The notes beneath the pieces were generated by a model, which worked only from the letters and a program-made list of their open reading frames with translations, searched no databases and was not told the origin of the DNA. 64,000 bases of DNA from Candidatus Saccharibacteria bacterium UBA1050 (GTDB lineage: Bacteria > Patescibacteriota > Saccharimonadia > Saccharimonadales > Saccharimonadaceae), in assembly GCA_002316545.1 (NCBI GenBank), contig DCDR01000001.1:1-64000 (forward strand), read 5' to 3'. The translations under genes and the position numbers were made by a program. Shown here piece by piece: positions 24,779 to 31,894 of this stretch; within the stretch, counting starts at the first letter, position 1, and every line of letters starts with the position of its first letter.

Positions 24779-27700
24779 TTAACTTGCCTCAATTATGGTT
24801 ATTTCTTCATCGGATAGTCCATAGAGTTCATAAATAAGTTGGTCAATTTCGTCGTCGTTTTTTTGAATTTCTTTATCAAGCTCTAATAAGTCGGCCCGGT
24901 ATTTCTCGAATAATTCTATCAATTCATCTTTCTGCTGGAGAGATAGTTTAATCTTTAATGACTTCACAAATACATTAAAGTCATCGAGCCACCATTTTCC
25001 AATGCGAGTCGGTATCTTATCGATTCCGCCGTTACTTGCAAGTAACTGCTTGAACCTTGCATTCAATACACTGGATTTTAATTTTGCACTTGTTAAAGAG
25101 GCTTGTATATTAGCGATTCGTATTTGAGTAGCTGTATCGGCATCCACATAAGGTATCGCCTCGAAGAAGCTAGTGGGATATTTGAGTGAACCTTGAGGTA
25201 TCCTTACGGAGTAAAAAGTTTTAAGATGATACCAGTTTATAAGCTTTGAATTTATAACAGCTAACATGTAGCCGATATTTTGGTCGTCATTAGGTATTAC
25301 TGAATGTACTGCAACAAGCAACCCTGAACCTCTGCTATCAATGACACCCGCTACCCGTTGCGACACACCTCTCACAATAATTTTTGGAGACAGTTTGAAT
25401 AAATCTACGGTATTTTGACTGAGATACTGTAAATCAAGTTTTATAGATGGCTGACTGTATTTATCTTTATACAAATCAACCACATCTGTCTCCCATGCGT
25501 CTTCGTAACGGCGAAGATTTCCATTCGTGTACATAGGAACGCTATTTTCCCTTACGCCCTGAAAAATAATGTCTTTCATTTTCCAATATTCAAAACCCAT
25601 AACGCCTGTCCGTATTTTAGAGTATGACTTTAAGGGTGAATTGATATCTAGCTTTTTGACCAAGGCAGAGGTTAAATTGTTCTGCTCGATTTGAATTTTT
25701 CCTGAATCATCGTAGAGACTATCAATCTCAGTACGGATATCGCCTAGCTTTACTATGGCCTTACCCTGTTTGTCACCTTTAATCAAATTGATGATTATTG
25801 TGGATATGAGGGCGTCCTGAAAAACTTTTTCATCTTTGACATCCCATATTTCGAATATATTTACATTCTTTTTTAAATAATCCCTTATATTTTTGCCGTA
25901 ACCCGCTCCAAAAAATTTATTCGGACAAATTATGCTCATACGCCCATTATCAGATATAAGCTCCAGACCTTTTTCTATAAAGGCAACATAGAGGTCGGCA
26001 CCCCTTGAATACTTGTAGTTTTTCTTTAAGAACCCTCTCGTAGCTTCATCTTGCCCACGTACACTAACGTATGGAGGATTTCCTACTACTACATCAAATC
26101 CTCCGTCTTTGAATACATTAACGAATTGCTCGTACCAATTAAATGCCTTGTCTCCCGCAATATTTGGGTCGTCAATAAGACTGTTTCCGCACTTAATATT
26201 GTTGTCGAGAGTAGTAAGTTTTTTACCCTTCTGGGCAGTCTTGAGCCATAGTGAGAGCTTTGTAATTTCTACTGATTCTTCGTTAAGGTCTACGCCGTAA
26301 ATATTATTACGCAAAATATCGCGCACATACTCGTCTGATGAGAATAATGACATGCCAAGAATATCGCCGACACGCTTGTTTTCTGCGAGCAGATAATCAA
26401 AGACATAAACAAGAAACGCACCAGAGCCACAAGCTGGGTCAACCACTTTAACGTTTTGTAGGAAGTCTTGGTATTTCGTGTATGCCTGTCGTTCTCGCTT
26501 TTCGTAGGTTTTATCTAAAATATCGCCTTTTAGTCCAAACTCTGCTTTGAATTTTTCTTCATGGTCGCGGAGGTATGCTCCTAGAGAGCTATCGACAATA
26601 TAACGGACGATATAGTCGGGAGTGTAGAAAATTCCATCCTTTTTACGTCGGCTTTGTTGAAGGGTCTCAAGACTCTGACTTTCATTAACTTTGTTCTTGA
26701 TTTCTTCAAGGTCGCTAATGGACTGCTCGAAGATATGACCAAGAATATTCACACTGAGGTCTTCGGCATAGTTGTAAGTACCAAGCTCCACAACTTTACG
26801 AAGTGGCTCGTCACTAATACGGAGGTTATTTAATACTTCATCGTGCCTGAATAGCCCACCGTTATAGCCATTGGGAATCTCTAATTTATCACTACCTACA
26901 TCAATCGCTTCGAAAAATCCTTTAAGTGTACTCCACAAACTACCACCAAATACGGAGCTGTCAGCCGCCTTGATGACTCGTTGTAGCGTATTGTCAGGCA
27001 GAAGTCCGCGGTCTTCGGCAAAAGCTGCGAACACAACTCGGTCAATTATTTTTTGAGCTTTCTGAATGCCCGTCTCGATATCTGTTTTGACATGGTCGTT
27101 TTGCGAATAGATGTCGCGAAGGAGGTTGAGGCGAGCTTCTTTATAGACTTTGTAAAACTTCTTACCTATATTTTCCTGCTCGATACGAATGTCGCTAAGT
27201 AGTGTCTCTGTTTTGCTCGCACCCTTAGCGGTTGTCAAGCTGTCTTTTTTAAGAAGAGCGAACCACGTTTTGAACAAGACATAGTTATCTTCTGGGTTAA
27301 CTAAATCATCTAACGTCCAAACTTCGTAATCGAGTAAATTATCGTGATAAAGCCGAAATTCCCAAAAATTGCTAACAATTACGAACGGTACTGATTGATA
27401 CTGAACCTTGTACTTAAAGCCTTGTTGCACGGGGCTCATGTTGCCGTCGCGTCGCTGCGGACGGTCAAGGTCGATTCCTGCACCCTTTAGCTCGACGACT
27501 GCTGCGATGTTTCGGATATTACTCGAAGAATCCGTATAGCTAATTACCGCATCCGGTAGTTGACCCATGTCGGTGGTTGCCTTAGGCTCAAAGCTAAAAG
27601 GGGTGGCTGGTTTTTCTCTGTAACCAAGAATGGTTTTAAAAAACGCATGATTGTATTCCTGCTCGCGAGAAGTTTCTTTGTCTTTTTTCAGTGAGCCGTT

Positions 27701-27811
27701 GTGGTAATCTTCGTGCCACTCTTTGACGATGTCGATGTAACTCATGACTGATTCAGTGTCGATTGTCTGTGCTATTTCACGAAGTTTGTTTTTACCGAAA
27801 AGATTAGCCAT
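24779..27811 (-). CDS. Type IIG-like restriction enzyme with Eco57I-type methyltransferase
   Basis: One polypeptide of 1010 aa. The N-terminal nuclease domain has a PD...E-x-K pattern (LPDAVISYTD... VVELKGAG, residues about 85-115). The N6-adenine methyltransferase has motif I VVDPACGSGAFL near 455 and motif IV VVVGNPPYVSV near 555, and the downstream part looks like a TaqI/Eco57I target-recognition region. Such enzymes cut and protect DNA at the same site. The ATG follows a -10 box by 5 bases, so its mRNA is probably leaderless. First gene of the four-gene defence-like run. Confidence 0.88.
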   Translation of the reverse strand: MANLFGKNKLREIAQTIDTESVMSYIDIVKEWHEDYHNGSLKKDKETSREQEYNHAFFKTILGYREKPATPFSFEPKATTDMGQLPDAVISYTDSSSNIRNIAAVVELKGAGIDLDRPQRRDGNMSPVQQGFKYKVQYQSVPFVIVSNFWEFRLYHDNLLDYEVWTLDDLVNPEDNYVLFKTWFALLKKDSLTTAKGASKTETLLSDIRIEQENIGKKFYKVYKEARLNLLRDIYSQNDHVKTDIETGIQKAQKIIDRVVFAAFAEDRGLLPDNTLQRVIKAADSSVFGGSLWSTLKGFFEAIDVGSDKLEIPNGYNGGLFRHDEVLNNLRISDEPLRKVVELGTYNYAEDLSVNILGHIFEQSISDLEEIKNKVNESQSLETLQQSRRKKDGIFYTPDYIVRYIVDSSLGAYLRDHEEKFKAEFGLKGDILDKTYEKRERQAYTKYQDFLQNVKVVDPACGSGAFLVYVFDYLLAENKRVGDILGMSLFSSDEYVRDILRNNIYGVDLNEESVEITKLSLWLKTAQKGKKLTTLDNNIKCGNSLIDDPNIAGDKAFNWYEQFVNVFKDGGFDVVVGNPPYVSVRGQDEATRGFLKKNYKYSRGADLYVAFIEKGLELISDNGRMSIICPNKFFGAGYGKNIRDYLKKNVNIFEIWDVKDEKVFQDALISTIIINLIKGDKQGKAIVKLGDIRTEIDSLYDDSGKIQIEQNNLTSALVKKLDINSPLKSYSKIRTGVMGFEYWKMKDIIFQGVRENSVPMYTNGNLRRYEDAWETDVVDLYKDKYSQPSIKLDLQYLSQNTVDLFKLSPKIIVRGVSQRVAGVIDSRGSGLLVAVHSVIPNDDQNIGYMLAVINSKLINWYHLKTFYSVRIPQGSLKYPTSFFEAIPYVDADTATQIRIANIQASLTSAKLKSSVLNARFKQLLASNGGIDKIPTRIGKWWLDDFNVFVKSLKIKLSLQQKDELIELFEKYRADLLELDKEIQKNDDEIDQLIYELYGLSDEEITIIEAS

Positions 27812-27816
27812 ATTGA

Positions 27817-27846
27817 AGTATATTTTACCATGATTTACTCTGTTAA
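27817..27846 (-). promoter_or_regulatory. Leaderless promoter of the restriction operon
   Basis: Minus strand TTAACA (27841-27846), 18 bp, TATACT (27817-27822); the ATG begins at 27811. Confidence 0.6.
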
Positions 27847-27865
27847 GCTACACATATGTCATTAT

Positions 27866-27895
27866 CGTCTTAAAGTCGCTGTCAGACGTCTTAAA
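27866..27895. repeat. Direct repeats CGTCTTAAA between divergent promoters
   Basis: Two copies (27866-27874 and 27887-27895), 21 bp apart, about two helical turns. They lie between the minus promoter at 27.82 kb and the plus promoter at 27.92 kb, so a dimeric regulator could use them as an operator. Confidence 0.45.
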
Positions 27896-27922
27896 ACAGG
27901 TCACAGAGCTATATTTTTAGCC

Positions 27923-27951
27923 TTGAGCTATCTCTGTCGGGACAATATATT
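27923..27951 (+). promoter_or_regulatory. Promoter of the 27959 gene
   Basis: TTGAGC (27923-27928), 17 bp, TATATT (27946-27951). The ATG at 27959 is 8 bases after it, the leaderless spacing. Confidence 0.55.
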
Positions 27952-27958
27952 AATGTTT

Positions 27959-28192
27959 ATGGAAAACCCTATCGACCAAGCCAGCAAAAACAGAATGGAC
28001 ATTGCTAGCATCAAGCGGCGATACATTACAGGCGAAATAACACGCGAAGAGGCCAAGGTTCTCACTCAGCCAATAATCGCCAGAATTAATAGAGCGACAG
28101 AAGCAAAAACCAAGGAGCTCAACAAAAAATACGGGTCACATCGCAAGCCCGTATTTTTAGATTTCGTGAACGCTATGCGAAATAGTTACTAA
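27959..28192 (+). CDS. Small basic orphan, 77 aa
   Basis: Begins MENPIDQASKNRMDIASIKRRY. Highly charged helical protein, no family recognised. An in-frame ATG lies 6 bases earlier, and the frame is open upstream to 27830, but the promoter position favours 27959. Divergent from the restriction operon and next to possible operator repeats, so a control protein for that operon is possible but unproven. Confidence 0.55.
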   Translation: MENPIDQASKNRMDIASIKRRYITGEITREEAKVLTQPIIARINRATEAKTKELNKKYGSHRKPVFLDFVNAMRNSY

Positions 28193-28207
28193 ACTGAACA
28201 AATACCT

Positions 28208-28516
28208 CTATTGCCATAATGGCTTACGAACGCCCAGCTCAACTTCTGCTAATAAATCTATGTCCTCGTCTGCCACCGCGTCAACATATGCAGCACCGCT
28301 CGCATCAAATTCCTTATCTTCCGTGGTGTACCGATTTTTCACCAGTTCGTCGATAAGCTGTCGCGTCTTTTCTTCGCCCAAGCCAAGGTAAAGCCTTGCT
28401 TCGTATTCTGAAATTAGCCCCTCACGATTCTGTATATGGTCGAATAGTCTCCAGGCGAGCGGCTCTGTAATCCCGTATTTGACACAAATAAAGACAAACT
28501 CTGCATCGACTTTCAT
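28208..28516 (-). CDS. Helical orphan, 102 aa, HTH-like
   Basis: Begins MKVDAEFVFICVKYGITEPLAWRLFDHIQ. The start is set by AAGGAC just upstream, 4 bases after the stop of the 63-aa gene; longer readings overlap that gene. The middle (ISEYEARLYLGLGEEKTRQLIDELVKN) looks like a winged-helix or helix-turn-helix segment, and the tail is acidic. Forms a two-gene unit with the GRPKK protein. Confidence 0.65.
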   Translation of the reverse strand: MKVDAEFVFICVKYGITEPLAWRLFDHIQNREGLISEYEARLYLGLGEEKTRQLIDELVKNRYTTEDKEFDASGAAYVDAVADEDIDLLAEVELGVRKPLWQ

Positions 28517-28520
28517 GTCC

Positions 28521-28712
28521 TTAGTCTTTGAAGTCACCCGGTTCGTATACACGGATAAAGCTGCCGATGACATCTGCAATCTTTTCTTTTTCGTGCGGGT
28601 TTTCACCCATTTTACGTTTTAGCTCCAGATAGTCGCTTTCACGAATAGCTATAAGCTGGTATTTGATTTTTTCACCCTCTGCTTTTTTCGGTCGTCCTAC
28701 TTTGTTTGCCAT
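28521..28712 (-). CDS. Small GRPKK (AT-hook-like) protein, 63 aa
   Basis: Starts MANKVGRPKKAEGEKIKYQLIAI. GRPKK is an AT-hook-like minor-groove motif, and the rest could form a ribbon-helix-helix-like fold (KYQLIAIRESDYLELKRKM). GAGGAG stands before the ATG and a promoter (TTGAGT, 18 bp, TATAAT at 28734-28763, minus) precedes it. Candidate DNA-binding regulator of the element. Confidence 0.7.
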   Translation of the reverse strand: MANKVGRPKKAEGEKIKYQLIAIRESDYLELKRKMGENPHEKEKIADVIGSFIRVYEPGDFKD

Positions 28713-28733
28713 AACATTCTCCTCATTTGCTTA

Positions 28734-28763
28734 ATTATATTTTCCCCGCACATCAGAACTCAA
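28734..28763 (-). promoter_or_regulatory. Promoter of the GRPKK gene
   Basis: TTGAGT (28758-28763), 18 bp, TATAAT (28734-28739) on the minus strand, next to the 3' end of the 225-aa gene. Confidence 0.6.
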
Positions 28764-28777
28764 GGCAGATTTGTGCG

Positions 28778-29455
28778 CTAACGGTTTCGATACCAAAGAA
28801 ACCAGTCCAGCTCACGACGCTTGTTTGGGCGAGCTACAGAGTGTCTTTGAAGTAAAAAGTCTACGAGCTTAACATACTGCTCGTAGTCGCACGACTGACG
28901 CATTGCCTCGATTTTGCTATCTACAAGTTTAGTCACGGTCTGCCCTTTGCGGAGCTTGGTGTCAGCACCGAAAAACTCTCGGCAATCCGCTAGCGAAAGA
29001 TAGTCGCCGATATGCTCTTTAACTACTTTGTCAAAGATTGAGAAGTCGTCTTTGTTGTAGACGTAGGTATTGTGATAAGTGCAGTATTTACTGAAAAACG
29101 AGAACAGATTTAACCCCAAACCGCTACTCCAGAGAGACAGTTCACTTACAAGCGAAAGGTCGCCAGACGATACTCGTTCATCAAACGGGATGGACTGAAT
29201 TTTACCAACAATATCTTTGAGGTTAATGTTTCTCGTACCCTTTTCACCGAGCAGTCTACTTAACTGGGTGGAGTTTTCCATGTCTACAATGGCAATCTTC
29301 ATAGCAATAACGGCAGAGTCAGTATTATCGGGGTATTTTTCAAGCGATTTTTGAGTAAAGCCGTTGTCGATACCGTAGCGAGAATCACCGTACATATCTT
29401 GTACGACTTGAGCGAGGTCGGTGTCTGAAAATACTTTTAGGCTAGGCTCTGGCAT
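28778..29455 (-). CDS. Unknown 225-aa protein behind a candidate RNA switch
   Basis: No family recognised. Soluble and helical, with aromatic runs (LFSFFSKYCTYHNTYVY) in the middle and an Arg-rich end (RPNKRRELDWFLWYRNR). Its ATG is 27 bases after the T tract of a terminator that competes with an alternative hairpin, so its expression is probably controlled by transcription attenuation. The upstream promoter is the only one seen. It could be cargo that must be kept off until a signal arrives, for example an effector. Confidence 0.7.
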   Translation of the reverse strand: MPEPSLKVFSDTDLAQVVQDMYGDSRYGIDNGFTQKSLEKYPDNTDSAVIAMKIAIVDMENSTQLSRLLGEKGTRNINLKDIVGKIQSIPFDERVSSGDLSLVSELSLWSSGLGLNLFSFFSKYCTYHNTYVYNKDDFSIFDKVVKEHIGDYLSLADCREFFGADTKLRKGQTVTKLVDSKIEAMRQSCDYEQYVKLVDFLLQRHSVARPNKRRELDWFLWYRNR

Positions 29456-29482
29456 AGTGTCTTTCTACCGAGCAGTGGCCTT

Positions 29483-29617
29483 AAAAACAAAAAAGCAACC
29501 ACAGCAGGGTTGTTGACACCTTTACGCCCATGCTAATGCACGAGTTGCTGTGGCTGCTTTTTGAGCATTAGCCACAGCAAATAATTGCTTCTTGGGCGTT
29601 TTATAAAAGTGTCAACA
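29483..29617 (-). ncRNA. Candidate terminator/antiterminator leader RNA
   Basis: The minus transcript would start at 29616-29617. Segment A TTGCTGTGGCT (29580-29570) pairs perfectly with B AGCCACAGCAA (29555-29545). B in its longer form GCAGCCACAGCA (29557-29546) pairs with C TGCTGTGGTTGC (29506-29495), which is followed by TTTTTTGTTTTT: a terminator. A:B and B:C exclude each other. An outer helix TGTTGACAC (29617-29609) / GTGTCAACA (29519-29511) and CGCCCA/TGGGCG encloses A and B. GCTAATGC and GCATTAGC add a further alternative. The ligand or trigger is unknown. Confidence 0.65.
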
Positions 29618-29622
29618 GACTG

Positions 29623-29652
29623 ATTATAGCAAGCCTTCCGCCTAGTAAGCAA
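29623..29652 (-). promoter_or_regulatory. Promoter of the leader RNA
   Basis: Minus strand TTGCTT (29647-29652), 18 bp, TATAAT (29623-29628). Confidence 0.65.
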
Positions 29653-29771
29653 TTACAACACTGATTTTGCAATAACTGTGGGAGAGCAACCGTTTTTTTA
29701 ATTTTGGGATAATTTTTATTATAAATCTTTAATGCAAAACTAGCCTCCAAATTATGGACTATAATTATTCT

Positions 29772-30659
29772 ATGGCAGATGATAATTTCTACTTCAATTT
29801 ACTGAATATGGAGCCTGAACTTCGTGATGCAAACCTTGACCTAATGAATAAGACAACCGCCAACGGTAAAAAGCTCAAGGACGACAAATTGCCATTTTTA
29901 CTAGAGAGTCCTGCTTTTATTGAGCGAGTTATCAACGCACGGCGAAAGCTCGGTTTGAAAAATGAAAAAACTATTTACACCGACACCTCGTCATCTACGA
30001 TACAACGCCTCATGAGAGTCCCGACTCGTGAAGAATTAATAGAGTTAGAACTGATTCCTTACAATGCCGAGGAAGCCGTTAAATCACGAGAGTTAATCGA
30101 ATCACTGTGTAAAGCACTGGAGACGGAAAAAGATACTGAGGCGATTAAATCAATCAATAGAGACATCAAGGAAATGACCGAAGGTGCAACCGGCTACCTT
30201 GGTTATCACGACGATGAGTCGAGGAAATACCTCTACCGAGACAATATAATAAAGCAGATTCTTAGAGACTCTTCTCTAGACGAAGCATGGTATGTAATTG
30301 TCGAAAATATAGTGCTAAACGGCCGCCACCCTGATGAGGCGTATTTGGTTCATGTACCGATTGGTGTAACAATCGAGGATATTGCTCCGAACGGGGATGC
30401 TATTATTCGAGTCGCGAAAGGATGCACTAAACAAGAGTATGTGGAGGCTTGGAAGAGTGTATCTCAGCTCACTGGCAAGCCAGCACGACAACCGAAAACA
30501 AACTCTGATAATAAAGAACGGGACCTTGGCATTATTCGGGATATGAACGCTGGAATGCCGACAACTCAAATTGCATCAAAGTATTTCCCCGGTAAAGCTA
30601 AGGACACCGACCTAATCAGTCGCATACATAAAATCTATAACCGAAAATCCATTAAGTAA
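29772..30659 (+). CDS. Unknown 295-aa protein with C-terminal HTH-like segment
   Basis: Begins MADDNFYFNLLNMEPELRD. An in-frame ATG exists 18 bases earlier, but TATAAT at 29760-29765 lies between the two, so 29772 is favoured as a leaderless start. Charged helical N-terminal half; the last 45 residues (RDLGIIRDMNAGMPTTQIASKYFPGK...) look like a helix-turn-helix of the resolvase or sigma type. Probably a DNA-binding protein of the element. Confidence 0.65.
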   Translation: MADDNFYFNLLNMEPELRDANLDLMNKTTANGKKLKDDKLPFLLESPAFIERVINARRKLGLKNEKTIYTDTSSSTIQRLMRVPTREELIELELIPYNAEEAVKSRELIESLCKALETEKDTEAIKSINRDIKEMTEGATGYLGYHDDESRKYLYRDNIIKQILRDSSLDEAWYVIVENIVLNGRHPDEAYLVHVPIGVTIEDIAPNGDAIIRVAKGCTKQEYVEAWKSVSQLTGKPARQPKTNSDNKERDLGIIRDMNAGMPTTQIASKYFPGKAKDTDLISRIHKIYNRKSIK

Positions 30660-30870
30660 GCTGTCAATTTATCTTTTTTCGGACAGATAATATTCACATT
30701 ATCCGTCCATGTAATGGCATTTACTCTTAATTTATATTAGGTACTGAACACCGAACAGACTTGCTTACTGCTAGCGAGCGGTACGTTCACACAATAAATT
30801 AATACTAGCTAGCTTTGACCACCTTCTAAGAGGAGGCTTGTTAGCTAGTGGCTAAATATAGGGGGCCAAA
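30660..30870. other. Leader region with two hairpins before the recombinase genes
   Basis: A 210-base non-coding stretch. GGACAGATAAT/ATTATCCGTCC (about 30680-30707) forms a hairpin after the previous gene. ACTAGCTA (30804-30811) and TAGCTAGT (30842-30849) enclose an AGGAGG. I see no clear -35/-10 pair. Confidence 0.45.
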
Positions 30871-31644
30871 ATGGCATCAGAACAAAAAGTAAAAGCGGTT
30901 GCGTATTTACGCACCAATAAAAGCGAAGTCGGCGACCAGCTCGGCGACCTCCACATTCAACATCAAAACATCAAGAAATTTGCGGAGGACCACAGACTCA
31001 CTCTCGTAAAGAGCTTCGACGACTTCGGTAGCAGTAAAAAATCCAGGCTTTACGATGTCGTGGACTACTGCCGCTCCAACGGTCAAATCAGCACGGTGGT
31101 TGCGACGACCCAAACTAGAATCTCTCGTAATGTAGAGGAGTTCAGACAGTGGGAGTTAATATTCGCTGCTATTGGCGTGGATTTAAAGTTCTTGCAACAG
31201 TCAGTTATGGGTGATTCGGAAGAGTTCATGAAACATCTCATGGCTTCAATAAGCAAACAGGATTCGGAAAATCGCAGTAAGTTTATCAAGCGTGGAATCT
31301 TGAATAGGGTCCAGGCTGGTTATTCTGTGCAAAAACCTCCCATGGGCTACGTAAGGACTTCTGAGCGAGGACTGTTTGCAAAAGACCGCGACTCGGCTAT
31401 CCATCTTCGGAGTAGTATTGCACGTTTCTTAGATGGCGAAGCAAGCTATGATGACTTGCGACGAGCGGTGTCTATGCTTTTTTCAAAAGACAAGCCGTTG
31501 AGCAGTGGTAAGTTTAAGGCGATTGTCACAAATCCGTATTATGCTGGATACGTCTGCTACGACGGCAAGCAGTATCAAGGTTTACACGAGCCTCTATTGA
31601 CTGTTGCCGAATACAAAAAACTAGTCAACCTACTGGGCAAATAA
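30871..31644 (+). CDS. Serine recombinase-like protein lacking the catalytic Ser
   Basis: Resolvase-type N-terminal domain with DNA-binding C-terminal part (257 aa). The family nucleophile motif Y-x-R-V-S reads YLRTN here, so Asn stands where Ser should be. The basic site usually written DRLSRN reads TRISRNVEEF, keeping the arginines. The C-terminal segment NPYYAGYVCYDGKQYQGLHEPLL is a normal recombinase-domain feature. It is probably catalytically dead and may partner the intact integrase encoded 250 bases downstream. A nearby KS could in theory supply a Ser, but it is two residues out of register. Confidence 0.8.
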   Translation: MASEQKVKAVAYLRTNKSEVGDQLGDLHIQHQNIKKFAEDHRLTLVKSFDDFGSSKKSRLYDVVDYCRSNGQISTVVATTQTRISRNVEEFRQWELIFAAIGVDLKFLQQSVMGDSEEFMKHLMASISKQDSENRSKFIKRGILNRVQAGYSVQKPPMGYVRTSERGLFAKDRDSAIHLRSSIARFLDGEASYDDLRRAVSMLFSKDKPLSSGKFKAIVTNPYYAGYVCYDGKQYQGLHEPLLTVAEYKKLVNLLGK

Positions 31645-31664
31645 TCCCGTAGGAATACGTCACC

Positions 31665-31880
31665 ATGTCTGAGTATTCGATGACAAAACAGGAGAAAAAA
31701 GCGATTCCAGCCCAGCTTGAGGGAGCGTTAATCATCTCCTTAAAAGAAGCCCGAAAGATTATGGGTGTCGATGCTCGGACACTGAGTGATGATGAGTTGA
31801 CGATTGAGATATGGCGATTAATGGAAGTTGCTTCGGATTTATTAAAATTAACTCCACCTCTGACAGAAAAGCAATTATAA
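31665..31880 (+). CDS. Small orphan between the two recombinases, 71 aa
   Basis: Begins MSEYSMTKQEKKAIPAQLE. Helical and charged; no recognised family. Located 20 bases after the inactive recombinase and 14 bases before the integrase, so co-transcribed with both. Recombination directionality factors are often small proteins placed next to the integrase, so that role is possible. Confidence 0.6.
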   Translation: MSEYSMTKQEKKAIPAQLEGALIISLKEARKIMGVDARTLSDDELTIEIWRLMEVASDLLKLTPPLTEKQL

Positions 31881-31894
31881 TATAGTTATAAAAC

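Noticed and set aside
29483..29617. Retron msr/msd RNA, because of paired ends and inner hairpins
   Set aside because: No reverse transcriptase gene lies nearby, and the terminator plus downstream ORF fit an attenuator better.
29483..29617. CRISPR-like repeat because of recurring GCTGTGG units
   Set aside because: The copies are in opposite orientations and form hairpins; there are no regularly spaced direct repeats, and no cas genes nearby apart from Cas4-like features of the DUF2779 protein.
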